In this document: positions 9,900 to 18,645 of the stretch, piece by piece
Layout of the letters: the number at the start of each line of letters is the position of its first letter
Position numbering within the stretch: the first letter of the stretch is position 1
Source of the DNA: Hellea sp.
GTDB lineage: Bacteria; Pseudomonadota; Alphaproteobacteria; Caulobacterales; Maricaulaceae
Assembly: GCA_028224375.1 (NCBI GenBank)
Contig: JAOIVW010000028.1
Span: forward strand, 1-33,878
Length of the DNA: 33,878 bases
Direction: 5' to 3'
Notes under the pieces: generated by a model
Databases searched by the model: none
Told to the model about the DNA's origin: nothing
Seen by the model: only the letters and a program-made list of their open reading frames with translations
Translations under genes and position numbers: made by a program

Positions 9900-9943
9900 T
9901 TGTCTTTTATGGCGATTTCCCGCTAAACTGTGATGAATCATCA
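9900..9943 (+). promoter_or_regulatory. Candidate lemA promoter with a 13 bp palindrome
   Basis: TTGTCT (9900-9905) and TAAACT (9924-9929) are 18 bp apart. Just after the -10 lies TGATGAATCATCA (9931-9943), a perfect 6-1-6 palindrome that could be an operator, followed by the strong ribosome site AAGGGG before ATG 9955. All by-eye matches. Confidence 0.35.
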
Positions 9944-9954
9944 AGGGGACACCT

Positions 9955-10521
9955 ATGACTACTTTACTCGTTATCCTCGGCATAATCGCCGTTCTCGCCT
10001 TTATTATTATCGGTATTTACAACCGATTGGTCGCGCTGCGCCAAACCTGTAACCAAGCGTGGTCAGATATCGAGGTGCAATTAAAGCAACGTCAGGACCT
10101 CGTTCCGCAGCTCGTCAATACCGTCAAGGGTTATGCCAAGCACGAGAAAGGCACTTTTGAAGATGTTATAAAAGCGCGTAGTATGGCTGTGGCCGCTGAC
10201 ACGCCCAAAGCCGCTGCCGCCGCAGAAGGTTTTTTAACGCAAGCCCTAGGCAAACTCTTTGCGCTTTCCGAAGCTTATCCAGACTTAAAAGCCAATACCA
10301 ACTTCTTACAGCTCCAAGATCAACTCGCCGATATTGAAAATAAAATCGCAGCCTCGCGCCGTTTCTATAACAATGCCGCGCAAGAGTATAATACGTCTCG
10401 CGAGCAATTCCCGGCTGTCCTAATTGCGGGTCCTTTTGGGTTCCAAGCCCGTGAGTTCTTTGAAGCTCCTGAAGGCCGCGAAGCGCTGCAAACGGCACCG
10501 GTTGTTGACTTCGACGCATAA
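9955..10521 (+). CDS. lemA: LemA family protein
   Basis: The product is 188 residues: one N-terminal membrane helix (about 3-21), then a long helical bundle. The family signature is visible in YNRLVALRQTCNQAWSDIEVQLKQRQDLVPQLV (about 22-54) and in ENKIAASRRFYNNAAQEYN. LemA proteins are membrane-anchored helical scaffolds of poorly known function, often encoded beside HtpX-like M48 proteases, as here: the M48 gene starts 23 bp downstream. A strong AAGGGG ribosome site precedes ATG 9955. LemA and the protease probably form one operon with the promoter just described. Confidence 0.94.
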   Translation: MTTLLVILGIIAVLAFIIIGIYNRLVALRQTCNQAWSDIEVQLKQRQDLVPQLVNTVKGYAKHEKGTFEDVIKARSMAVAADTPKAAAAAEGFLTQALGKLFALSEAYPDLKANTNFLQLQDQLADIENKIAASRRFYNNAAQEYNTSREQFPAVLIAGPFGFQAREFFEAPEGREALQTAPVVDFDA

Positions 10522-10544
10522 GGCCTCTCAACAGGATTAGCGGC

Positions 10545-11618
10545 ATGATTCAAGCCTATGGCCTGAAAACACATATCTGGAATAATAATCTGCGCTGCAT
10601 CATGCTGCTGGTTCTTTTCCCTGTTCTGCTGTTGTTTTTAGCCTTTGGCATTCTCCTTCTCTGGACAGGCTTCACCTCTGATATGAGCACAGAGCAAGGT
10701 TTAAGCTATGCGCTCAATACAATGCCCACAGCGGCTCCTATAGCTTTAGGCGCGGCAGGCGGTTGGTTTGCGGTAGCCTTTATGGGCCATCAAGCCATGA
10801 TTGATTTGGCGACTAAATCCAAATCCGTTACCATCTCTCAAGAGCCTGTGGCTTACCGCCTCTTGGAAAACCTCTCCATCTCGCGCGGGCAAACCACACC
10901 TAAGCTGAAAATCATCGAAACGCCGCAAATGAACGCTTTTGCCAGCGGAATACGCGATAAAAATTATACGGTGACCCTCACGCGAGGGCTCATGAATAAT
11001 CTTGATGAAGACGAGCTTGAGGCTGTCATCGCCCATGAACTATCCCACATTCGCAACCGCGATGTTCGGCTTTTAATTATTGCTGTCATCTTCGTTGGTA
11101 TATTTGCTTTCGTCGGCGAGGGTCTTGTTCGCGGCGTCTTTCGTACGAATCTCTCGCGAACTAACAATCATCGGCGCAGCGGCGGCGGCAATGCAGGCGC
11201 TCTCATCTTTTTTGCTATCGCCATCATTGCCGTCTCTTACCTTTTGGCCATGCTCACGCGTTTCGCGCTCTCTCGCAAACGTGAATATATGGCGGATGCA
11301 GGCGCGGTTGAGCTGACCAAAAATCCAGACGCTATGATACGGGCCTTACAAAAAATATCAGGCCGTGCTGAGCTTCAACACGTTCCCGCAGAAATCAAAG
11401 AGATGGCTTTTGAAAATCCTCGCACAGGGTTTGCCGGAGCCTTTGCGACTCATCCGCCTATTGAGAAACGCATTGCAGCACTTGTAAAATTTGCAGGCGG
11501 ACGTCCTGACTCGCAAAGCCGCCCGAAGAAACGTACCGCCCCAGCGTCTCAAAAAAGCGGGGCGCGGCAAAATCGCCCGCCATTCGGAAAACGCGGACCA
11601 TGGACTCGCGGAAATTAA
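10545..11618 (+). CDS. M48 family membrane metalloprotease (HtpX-like)
   Basis: The product is 357 residues. Two N-terminal helices (about 18-41 and 62-80) are followed by the zinc motif HELSH (164-168), then further hydrophobic helices (about 175-192 and 218-236) and SRKREYMAD, whose Glu247 is the likely third zinc ligand. This is the HtpX/M48B layout, with the active site on the cytoplasmic face for turnover of damaged membrane proteins. The C-terminal 45 residues are basic and Pro/Ser-rich, without clear fold. It is longer than E. coli HtpX (293) because of the tail and an N-terminal extension. It probably works with the adjacent LemA; the stress trigger cannot be seen. Confidence 0.92.
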   Translation: MIQAYGLKTHIWNNNLRCIMLLVLFPVLLLFLAFGILLLWTGFTSDMSTEQGLSYALNTMPTAAPIALGAAGGWFAVAFMGHQAMIDLATKSKSVTISQEPVAYRLLENLSISRGQTTPKLKIIETPQMNAFASGIRDKNYTVTLTRGLMNNLDEDELEAVIAHELSHIRNRDVRLLIIAVIFVGIFAFVGEGLVRGVFRTNLSRTNNHRRSGGGNAGALIFFAIAIIAVSYLLAMLTRFALSRKREYMADAGAVELTKNPDAMIRALQKISGRAELQHVPAEIKEMAFENPRTGFAGAFATHPPIEKRIAALVKFAGGRPDSQSRPKKRTAPASQKSGARQNRPPFGKRGPWTRGN

Positions 11619-11682
11619 CGCGTTATAGACTTATCGATAATCAATAATATCATAAATGAACACATCACTAGAGGACGACTTC

Positions 11683-14592
11683 ATGACCAAAAAACTTCTC
11701 CTATCCGCCAGTGTGGCGTTGATACTTGCAGCCTGCCAAGGCGCAGAAAACTCAGCTAAAGACACTGCAAGCAAAGCTAAAGACGCAGTCTCAGCGGTTG
11801 CCAAAGCTGACCTGCCTGAAGGCGTTACACTCGTTGAAAGTGTGACCCGCACAGGCGATGAAGTTGTCATTCCTTATGACAAATATATGCTAGATAATGG
11901 CCTCACTGTTGTGCTGCACCAAGACAAATCAGACCCTCTTGTTCATGTCGATGTGACCTATCATGTTGGATCAGGCCGCGAAGATATCGGGAAATCTGGT
12001 TTTGCCCACTTCTTTGAGCATATGCTGTTTCAAGGCTCTAAAAACGTCAAAGACGAGCAGCACTTTGCCCTTATTACAGAATCTGGCGGCACTCTGAATG
12101 GTTCGACCAATACGGACCGCACAAATTACTATGAGACCGTTCCGTCAAATCAGCTGGAGAAAATGCTCTGGCTCGAAGCTGACCGCATGGGCTATTTCCT
12201 CAATGGACCTGCTGTCACAGATAAAGCCTTTGAAGTGCAGCGCGAGACGGTAAAGAATGAACGCGGACAGCGCGTCGACAATCAACCTTACGGCCTTCTG
12301 GGCGAGCGTGTTGGTGAAGCTATGTTCCCTGAGGGACATCCATATAGCTGGTCTGTTATCGGTTACCTCGAAGATTTGGACCGTGCAGATATAAATGATC
12401 TTAAGCGCTTTTTCTTAAAATGGTATGGCCCAAATAATGCCACGCTGACGATTGGCGGCGATATGGACGAAAAGCAAACGCTGGAATGGGTTAAAAAGTA
12501 TTTCGGCCCTATTCCTGCAGGTCCAGCAGTGGAAGATCCAGAATATGTCCCGGTCACACTTGATGAAGATCGGTATATTTCACTTGAGGATAAAAATGCC
12601 CGTCTGCCGCTTTTATTTATGTCTTGGCCAACGGTGCATGCCAACCATCCTGATGAAGCGCCTCTTGATGTGCTCCAAGACATTATGGGCGGCGGTCAGA
12701 CCTCACTTCTCTATAAGAACCTTTCAAAGCCTGGCCTGACGGTTCAAGCCTCTGCCGGACATGCATGCCGCGAGATTTCTTGTAGTTTCACGCTTTTCGC
12801 GCTCGCCAATCCGGCCCGTGTTCAAAAACTCTCAGATATGGAAACTGTTATCCGCGATTCCCTGACCGAATTTGAAGAGCGCGGCGTTCAGGATGATGAC
12901 CTCGCGCGGGTTAAAGCCAGTATCGTGTCGGGTATGATTTACGGCCTTGAGAGCGTTAACGGGAAAATTCGTCAACTTGCCGCCTACCAAACTTACCGCG
13001 ACACACCTAACGGTATTGGCGATGATATTGCGCGTTATGAAAACGTGACCAAGGACGACGTCATGCGTGTATACGAGAAGTACATCAATGGTAAGCCCGC
13101 CGTTGTCATGTCGATCGTGCCTGAGGGCGCGAAGGCAGCTATCGCTAAGCCGGACACGTGGGAGCGCTATGAGCGTACATTGCCGCCTGCAACAAAGGCT
13201 GAACCCTTTGAATGGGAGCCGCCGGTTGATGATTTTGACCGGTCTGTTATCCCGCCATCTGGCCCTAATCCAAGCATCAAAGCGCCGGATGTCTACAGAG
13301 CCTCTATTAACGGCATCCCTGTCTTGGGCGCTGTGAATAATGAAGTTCCAACGACCACTATTTCTGTTCGCCTTAAGACAGGCCAAATGCATGAGCCTAT
13401 GGATAAGCTCGGTTTGGCCGCTCTGACGGCCGCAATGGTAGATGAAGGTACGGAGTCGATGTCCGTAGAAGATATCTCAAATGAACTCGCTAAATTGGGC
13501 TCTAGCTATAGCTGGTCTGCAGGGGATACCTTTACATCTTTGCGTATCCGCAGCTTGACCGAAAATTTGGATAAGACAGTCGAACTTGCCGTCAAATCTA
13601 TCTTAGAGCCTAAATTTGATGAGGCCGACTTTGAGCGTAATAAAGCCAATACGCTCCAAGGCATTCGTCAGGCGAAAAAGCAGCCGAGCCAAACGGCCAG
13701 TGAGCTTTTCAATAAGGAAATGTACGGCAGAGATAATAACTTCTCATTTAGCAATGCAGGGACAGAGGAAACCGTGTCTAATTTGACGCTTGACGATGTG
13801 AAGGATTTCTACGCAACACATTACTCACCCTCAATCGCGAGCATTATCGCTGTGAGCGATCTGGGTGAAGGCGCGCTAACGAAAGCCTTACAACCTCTCT
13901 CAGCGTGGGAAGGCGGCGATGTTGCCAGCACTGACGCAAAACCATTCCCTGAGCTTAAAACCAAGACGATTTATTTCCTCGACCAACCGGGAGCGCCGCA
14001 ATCTGAAATCCGTATCGGAAAGCGTGCCCTGCCCTATGATGCGACTGGCGAATATTACAAATCCGGCATCATGAATTTCATGCTCGGCGGTGCGTTTAAC
14101 TCTCGTATCAATCTTAATCTGCGTGAAGATAAAGGTTATACTTATGGGGCCAGGTCCTTCTTTAATGGTGACGAGACACGTGGATGGTTCCGCGCTGGTG
14201 CAGGCGTGCGCGCCGACTCCACCGCGCCCTCAATCACCGAGTTCGTAACTGAAATCAAAAATTATCATGATAACGGTATTACGGCTGAAGAGCTTGAATT
14301 TACCAAATCCGCCATGGGTCAACGCGATGCGCGGGCTTATGAAACGCCGGGCCAAAAGCTTGGGTTTTTGGGCCGCATGATGACCTATGATTTGGACCCA
14401 AGCTTTGTCGATGAGCAAGCTGAAATTCTGCAAGGTATGACCAAAGCGGATATTGATGCTCTCGCCAAGAAGCACCTTAACATTGATGAAATGATTATGG
14501 TCGTCGTCGGTGATAAAGCTAAACATATGGCAGCGGTCAAAGATTTAGGCTTCCCGGTTGTCGAAATCGATGCGGATGGCAACCCGCTCTAG
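11683..14592 (+). CDS. M16 family zinc metallopeptidase, lipoprotein (pitrilysin-like)
   Basis: The product is 969 residues from ATG 11683, chosen because AGAGG lies about 8 bases upstream and the protein then starts with a lipoprotein signal, MTKKLLLSASVALILAAC (lipid-attached Cys18). A start at 11656 would put nine residues before the signal. The inverse zinc motif HFFEH (109-113) is intact and Glu193 (VKNERG) is the likely distal ligand. The protein is long enough for two tandem M16 half-barrels; the second, beginning near residue 540, lacks HxxEH and includes the R/Y-type block NLREDKGYTYGARS. Such proteases degrade peptides in the periplasm or at the outer membrane. A short Ala/Lys helical spacer follows the lipid anchor. 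Confidence 0.93.
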   Translation: MTKKLLLSASVALILAACQGAENSAKDTASKAKDAVSAVAKADLPEGVTLVESVTRTGDEVVIPYDKYMLDNGLTVVLHQDKSDPLVHVDVTYHVGSGREDIGKSGFAHFFEHMLFQGSKNVKDEQHFALITESGGTLNGSTNTDRTNYYETVPSNQLEKMLWLEADRMGYFLNGPAVTDKAFEVQRETVKNERGQRVDNQPYGLLGERVGEAMFPEGHPYSWSVIGYLEDLDRADINDLKRFFLKWYGPNNATLTIGGDMDEKQTLEWVKKYFGPIPAGPAVEDPEYVPVTLDEDRYISLEDKNARLPLLFMSWPTVHANHPDEAPLDVLQDIMGGGQTSLLYKNLSKPGLTVQASAGHACREISCSFTLFALANPARVQKLSDMETVIRDSLTEFEERGVQDDDLARVKASIVSGMIYGLESVNGKIRQLAAYQTYRDTPNGIGDDIARYENVTKDDVMRVYEKYINGKPAVVMSIVPEGAKAAIAKPDTWERYERTLPPATKAEPFEWEPPVDDFDRSVIPPSGPNPSIKAPDVYRASINGIPVLGAVNNEVPTTTISVRLKTGQMHEPMDKLGLAALTAAMVDEGTESMSVEDISNELAKLGSSYSWSAGDTFTSLRIRSLTENLDKTVELAVKSILEPKFDEADFERNKANTLQGIRQAKKQPSQTASELFNKEMYGRDNNFSFSNAGTEETVSNLTLDDVKDFYATHYSPSIASIIAVSDLGEGALTKALQPLSAWEGGDVASTDAKPFPELKTKTIYFLDQPGAPQSEIRIGKRALPYDATGEYYKSGIMNFMLGGAFNSRINLNLREDKGYTYGARSFFNGDETRGWFRAGAGVRADSTAPSITEFVTEIKNYHDNGITAEELEFTKSAMGQRDARAYETPGQKLGFLGRMMTYDLDPSFVDEQAEILQGMTKADIDALAKKHLNIDEMIMVVVGDKAKHMAAVKDLGFPVVEIDADGNPL

Positions 14593-14613
14593 CCCTCGTT
14601 TATACCCTAAAAA

Positions 14614-14642
14614 AAACCCGGCTTCTTTTGAGCCGGGTTTTT
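14614..14642. terminator. Bidirectional intrinsic terminator between the M16 gene and parC
   Basis: The 10 bp perfect stem AAACCCGGCT (14614-14623) / AGCCGGGTTT (14631-14640) has a 7-base loop. A T-run follows on the plus strand and an A-run precedes it (14609-14616), so it can stop transcription from both convergent genes. Confidence 0.92.
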
Positions 14643-14667
14643 ATGTGTCTTGAGATATGGCTTGGCT

Positions 14668-16929
14668 TTATTTCAGCCTTTTATCAGGCGCGAAGAGGCC
14701 CTGACGCGAGAAACCTCTGGGCGCCATGCGTCCTGCGCCGGCGCGTTTACCTTCGAGGATATTCCAATCAGAAACACTGTTCGTCCGGCCTGAACTGTCG
14801 ACAAAGCTTAGACCTTCAAGCGCGGTGAAGGTTGTCACATCGGCCAAACCGCCATCTTTATATTTTTGAAGGCGCACACCTTTGCCGCGCGTCATTTCAG
14901 GAAGCTCATCAATATTAAAGACCAGGATTTTACGGTTCTCGCCAATGGCCGCAATTTTCTCGCCCGTAATTTCTACGCAGCGCACAGCCTCAGCCGCGCC
15001 TTTGACATTAAGCGTTTTACGCCCGCCTTTGGTCGAGGCCACAACATCAGCCTCATTGACGCGGAAGCCATAACCGTCCGTACTCGCAATCAATAATTTC
15101 CGCTCAGGATCATGCAGGAACAGACCAATCGGCGTGTGGTCATTTTCCAAATCAATCATGAGGCGGATGGGTTCGCCATTACCTCGCCCGCCCGGCAGCT
15201 TATCCGCGCCGATGGTGTAAAACTTCCCGTTCGAGGCAAAGAGGATAATCTTATCTGTCGTCTGACAAGGCACGATGAAAGCGGCACTGTCCCCGTCTTT
15301 GAATTTAATCGAGCTCGTATCAGAGACATGGCCTTTCATGGCGCGTATCCAGCCCTTTTCAGACAGAACAACCGTGACAGGCTCTTTCTGGATAAAGGCC
15401 TGCGCGAAATCGATATCAATTTCGGGGGCTTCAGAGAATGTGGTCCGGCGTTTGCCAATCTCTGTTTTCGGGCCATAAGCTTCGCGCACAGCTTTGACCT
15501 GTTCCGCGATTTTATCCCATTGCTTTTTCTCTGATCCCAACAAGCCTTTAATCTCAGCCTTCTCGGCGGCCAGCTTGTCAAATTCAGTCTTAATCTCAAT
15601 TTCTTGAAGCTTATTCAAAGCCCGCAAGCGCATATTTAAAATCGCATCGGCCTGCCGTTCGGTCAGCTTAAACGCCTTTATCAATTCTTCTTTGGGCTTA
15701 TCCTCAAAGCGAATAATGCGAATGACTTCATCCAGATTAAGGAAGGCAATTCTATAGCCGTCGAGGACTTCCATACGGTCTTCGATTTTACCAAGCCGTT
15801 GGCGGGAGCGGCGCTGCAAGACTACGCGGCGGTGATCCAAGAAGGCCTGAATGACCTCTTTCAAATCCATCACGCGCGGCGTGCGGGTCGCGTCGAGCAC
15901 ATTCATGTTCAGCGAGGTGCGGCTCTCAAGACCCGTAATTTTAAACAGACTTTCCATCAGCAAGTCTGGATCGATATTCTTACTTTTCGGCTCAAGGACA
16001 ATCCGAATGTCTTCGGCGCTCTCATCACGCACATCTTCGAGCCACGGCGCTTTTTTTGTCTCAATCACTTCGGCGAGCTTTTCAATCAGGCGAGATTTTT
16101 GCACCTGATAAGGCACCTCGGTCACAACAATCTGGTACATGCCGCGGCCAAGGTCTTCCTTATGCCAGCGCGAGCGCACCTTAAAACTCCCCTTACCGGT
16201 TTTATAAGCCTCAAGGATGGACTCCTTGCTATCCACAATAATCCCGCCCGTCGGCAAATCTGGCCCTTGGATATAATCCATCAAAGTGGAGATGCGCGCA
16301 TTAGGCGTCTTAATCAGATGCAGCGCGGCGGAGCAGACCTCTGCCACATTATGCGGCGGGATAGAGGTCGCCATGCCCACAGCAATCCCTGTGGAGCCAT
16401 TGGCGAGCAAGTTAGGAAAACCCGCCGGCAAGACAACAGGCTCTTCATCTTCTTCATTATAGGTGAGCGTGAAATCGACTGCGTCTTCTTCGAGCCCTTC
16501 GAGCAGCGCCACACCTGCTGCCGTCATCTTAGCCTCAGTATAGCGCATGGCGGCGGGGCTATCCCCGTCAATATTACCAAAGTTCCCCTGCCCGTCGACG
16601 AGCGGATAGCGCGAGGAAAAACTCTGCGAGAGCTTGACCAAGGCGTCGTAAATCGAGGCGTCACCATGGGGGTGATATTGACCCATCACGTCACCCACAA
16701 TCCGCGCGGATTTCTTATGCGCAGTTTCGGGGTTCAGCTTAAGTTGGCGCATCGCATAAAGAATACGGCGGTGAACAGGCTTCAGCCCGTCGCGCACATC
16801 CGGCAGCGCCCGCTGCGTAATTGTCGAGAGCGCATAGGCGAGATATCGCGAGGAGAGCGCATCATCAATATGCTCTTCAATGACCCCGTCTTCGGGCAAG
16901 CCGCCCTCTGTTGTTGTATCGTCTGTCAT
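14668..16929 (-). CDS. parC: DNA topoisomerase IV subunit A
   Basis: The product is 753 residues. ParC cuts and rejoins DNA to decatenate daughter chromosomes together with ParE. Visible are [21 protein letters not shown] (41-60), [13 protein letters not shown] (85-97), the catalytic tyrosine in [10 protein letters not shown] (Tyr130) and [17 protein letters not shown]. The C-terminal domain has degenerate GyrA-type blades ([21 protein letters not shown]) without a clear GyrA box, which separates it from GyrA, as does the length. In the quinolone pocket the residue equivalent to E. coli Ser80 is Ala91 and that equivalent to Glu84 is Asp95. ParE is not in the window. Ends 26 bp from the shared terminator. 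Confidence 0.95.
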   Translation of the reverse strand: MTDDTTTEGGLPEDGVIEEHIDDALSSRYLAYALSTITQRALPDVRDGLKPVHRRILYAMRQLKLNPETAHKKSARIVGDVMGQYHPHGDASIYDALVKLSQSFSSRYPLVDGQGNFGNIDGDSPAAMRYTEAKMTAAGVALLEGLEEDAVDFTLTYNEEDEEPVVLPAGFPNLLANGSTGIAVGMATSIPPHNVAEVCSAALHLIKTPNARISTLMDYIQGPDLPTGGIIVDSKESILEAYKTGKGSFKVRSRWHKEDLGRGMYQIVVTEVPYQVQKSRLIEKLAEVIETKKAPWLEDVRDESAEDIRIVLEPKSKNIDPDLLMESLFKITGLESRTSLNMNVLDATRTPRVMDLKEVIQAFLDHRRVVLQRRSRQRLGKIEDRMEVLDGYRIAFLNLDEVIRIIRFEDKPKEELIKAFKLTERQADAILNMRLRALNKLQEIEIKTEFDKLAAEKAEIKGLLGSEKKQWDKIAEQVKAVREAYGPKTEIGKRRTTFSEAPEIDIDFAQAFIQKEPVTVVLSEKGWIRAMKGHVSDTSSIKFKDGDSAAFIVPCQTTDKIILFASNGKFYTIGADKLPGGRGNGEPIRLMIDLENDHTPIGLFLHDPERKLLIASTDGYGFRVNEADVVASTKGGRKTLNVKGAAEAVRCVEITGEKIAAIGENRKILVFNIDELPEMTRGKGVRLQKYKDGGLADVTTFTALEGLSFVDSSGRTNSVSDWNILEGKRAGAGRMAPRGFSRQGLFAPDKRLK

Positions 16930-17352
16930 GGATATCTCTTATGATTCGCGGCCAATATAGCGGGGCTAGGCCCAAGGCTCCACCACGGGAACGATGTAAT
17001 GCACCGTTTTATCAGGCTTAAACCATCCGAGCAGCCCTCCTTCGTCAGTGCAAAACCCCGGTCTTGCAACCCATCTGCTGCTGTCACGACAAATGAGCAT
17101 TTCATTCTGCTGGAAGAGCGGGAGATGGGTTACAAGGACAAGCCTTGTAATGACGTGTGTGGGGGTATTGTAGGTATTAGCCGAGCGTCCTGATGGAGCG
17201 ATTTACCTGCGTAATCGCAAACATTACCAGCCGCTATTATGCAGCGATTTTAGAACCCTCAGATTTTGTAGCAACATACCCGAAACGATAAGAGTTCACT
17301 GCGGCTAACAACACTCTGTTGGGATGCAGGCGTTCAATTTTACGGTGCGCAC
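16930..17352. other. Intergenic stretch upstream of parC; hairpin and repeat copy, no convincing gene
   Basis: No open frame here has a credible start and coding character. It contains a long-range inverted repeat, CTTGCAACCCATCT (17063-17076) against AGATGGGTTACAAG (17123-17136), 13 of 14 positions matching with a 46-base loop, and copy 1 of the CAAACATTACCAG repeat (17216-17260). The parC promoter must lie near 16930-17000 but no strong match was found. Confidence 0.6.
17216..17260 (+). repeat. Dispersed repeat family A, copy 1
   Basis: A 45 bp unit containing CAAACATTACCAGC, then CGCTATTATG, GCGATTTTAG and ACCCTC. It matches three other copies in the window (18207, 18570, 22910), all in the same orientation and all in gaps beside hypothetical or accessory genes. 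Confidence 0.75.
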
Positions 17353-18159
17353 TCACACGCACCAAACTTCATAACCCGCTATTTCAAAGTAACGGTCAGC
17401 TCTTATCAAAGCCTCTTCACCTGTATTCCAACCATCATAGGAATATAAATATCTGTGATTACTCAAACTCTTCATAATTCCTATGTAATCAGGCAGATCG
17501 GGATCTGGGAGGGTGATGTAGCAATCCGGCGAGGAACCAATAGTTATTGGCCCATATTCCGGCGGACCTTCAAAGTTAACAACAGCAACGCCATTTGTGT
17601 TTTTACCCTCAATCGTGAAAGGTTTCTCGCGTCCGAATATCACAAGGACTGCGTTGCCGACCCTGAACGTCAAGGGCTTAAAAATTGTTTCATAAGGGTG
17701 TTGCCGCCAATCATAGTCCGGTCCGATATTGTCATCGCCTTTTTTCACTTCAAATACGAAAAATTCGCTATCGCTGCTAACGATGCCAAGATGGTGTGGG
17801 CGTACGCCTGACAGAGCTTCACTCTCCAACCTCAACCAACAGTCAGCGGCGGTACCTATGAATTTGATCGCCGAATCTTTGAAGGGTTTCGTCTCGGCGA
17901 GCCGTCCAAAATTATCATCCGGGTATTTTATGGAGATGCGACTACTAAAATACCGTGCCATTTTATCTTCATCCGCCAGTGATCGAGGACCAACACTGTT
18001 CTTCGTCTTATAGGCTGGAAGCGAAAGCGGCAGTGACTTAACAAGACTGCGCAGTTTAGTATTGCGAAATATCCAGGCAATAAGAAGAAATGCCAAAGTC
18101 GCTAAAATGAAATAGTAAAGCACTGAAATCCCTTTGTGTACGCGAATGCGTCCAGGCAT
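17353..18159 (-). CDS. Membrane-anchored protein with two FHA-like modules
   Basis: The product is 268 residues from ATG 18159, supported by AAGGA about 8 bases upstream. One N-terminal membrane helix (about 11-30) is followed by a basic/Ser linker and two modules that look like degenerate forkhead-associated (FHA) beta-sandwiches. Module 1 (about 98-176) has FIGTAADCWLRL, then HHLGIV, FFVFEV, and LTFRVGNAVLVIFG. Module 2 (about 204-268) has TIGSSPDCYITL, then YIGIM, LYSYDGWNTGE, and DRYFEIAGYEVWCV. The two 'IG...DC..tL' strands align, pointing to an internal duplication. FHA domains bind phosphothreonine or serve as scaffolds; conserved Arg and Asn residues for phosphopeptide binding are not obvious, so binding is uncertain. 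Family A repeats flank it on both sides. Confidence 0.65.
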   Translation of the reverse strand: MPGRIRVHKGISVLYYFILATLAFLLIAWIFRNTKLRSLVKSLPLSLPAYKTKNSVGPRSLADEDKMARYFSSRISIKYPDDNFGRLAETKPFKDSAIKFIGTAADCWLRLESEALSGVRPHHLGIVSSDSEFFVFEVKKGDDNIGPDYDWRQHPYETIFKPLTFRVGNAVLVIFGREKPFTIEGKNTNGVAVVNFEGPPEYGPITIGSSPDCYITLPDPDLPDYIGIMKSLSNHRYLYSYDGWNTGEEALIRADRYFEIAGYEVWCV

Positions 18160-18206
18160 CGAGCATCCTTTTATAGGCGACAACGGCCTCTGGCCACAAC
18201 GGCAAT

Positions 18207-18251
18207 CTCAAACATTACCAGCGGCTGTTATGAAGCGAGTTTAGGACGCTC
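18207..18251 (+). repeat. Dispersed repeat family A, copy 2
   Basis: CTCAAACATTACCAGC, then GGCTGTTATGAAGCG and TTTAGGACGCTC. This is the copy closest to an inferred consensus and lies 48 bp upstream of the FHA-like gene start, where it may include part of its promoter region. Confidence 0.75.
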
Positions 18252-18342
18252 ATGAAAACCGTCACATTATTGACTTTCTATTGGCAATCCTGTTACGCAT
18301 AATTCGCACTCATAAAGCATCGCTAAGTTGAAAGTCACAAAT

Positions 18343-18543
18343 ATGAACTGGGCTGCTCTCAGAGCTGGATATTTTAGTGCATTTCTACTGCTTCTGCCGT
18401 GCTTGTTTGCGATAGCATGGGCATTGAATGCCGAGCGGCATGGGGTAGCAATAATGTTGATGTGTTTTTGGCTAATATTCGGCAATATTGCGTTCTTCTG
18501 GGCATATAGAAAGAAGAAAGCTAACGTCTCGAAGAAGATCTAG
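18343..18543 (+). CDS. Small two-helix membrane protein, hypothetical
   Basis: A 66-residue frame from ATG 18343. Two hydrophobic segments, about 8-28 (AGYFSAFLLLLPCLFAIAWAL) shortened here as AGYFSAF...AIAWAL, and about 35-56 (GVAIMLMCFWLIFGNIAFFW), are joined by a short polar NAERH turn and end in a strongly basic tail (YRKKKANVSKK), as expected for an inner-membrane hairpin with a positive-inside C-terminus. No family is recognised. No good ribosome site precedes the ATG; a TTG five codons upstream is an alternative start. It sits between two family A repeat copies. Confidence 0.45.
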   Translation: MNWAALRAGYFSAFLLLLPCLFAIAWALNAERHGVAIMLMCFWLIFGNIAFFWAYRKKKANVSKKI

Positions 18544-18569
18544 GTCTAAGCGTGCTTGCCTGTCGCTAC

Positions 18570-18613
18570 CTCAAACATTACCAGCGGCCGTTTTTGGGCG
18601 GGTTAAGCCTCTC
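18570..18613 (+). repeat. Dispersed repeat family A, copy 3
   Basis: CTCAAACATTACCAGC is followed by GGCCG, a T-rich substitution and GGGCGGGTTAAG..CTCTC. The first 20 bases are identical to copy 2 and the rest has diverged. It lies in the 102 bp gap between the small membrane protein gene and the fbp stop. Confidence 0.7.
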
Positions 18614-18645
18614 GCAGGACTTCCGCTAAGGAGATAAATCATCCC

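Noticed and set aside
15799..16944. 381-codon open frame antisense to parC
   Set aside because: A shadow frame: it lies wholly opposite a strongly conserved gene and encodes a His/Arg-rich sequence of no family.
16999..17193. 64-codon open frame between parC and the FHA-like gene
   Set aside because: No ribosome site, no recognisable fold, and it spans the long inverted repeat.
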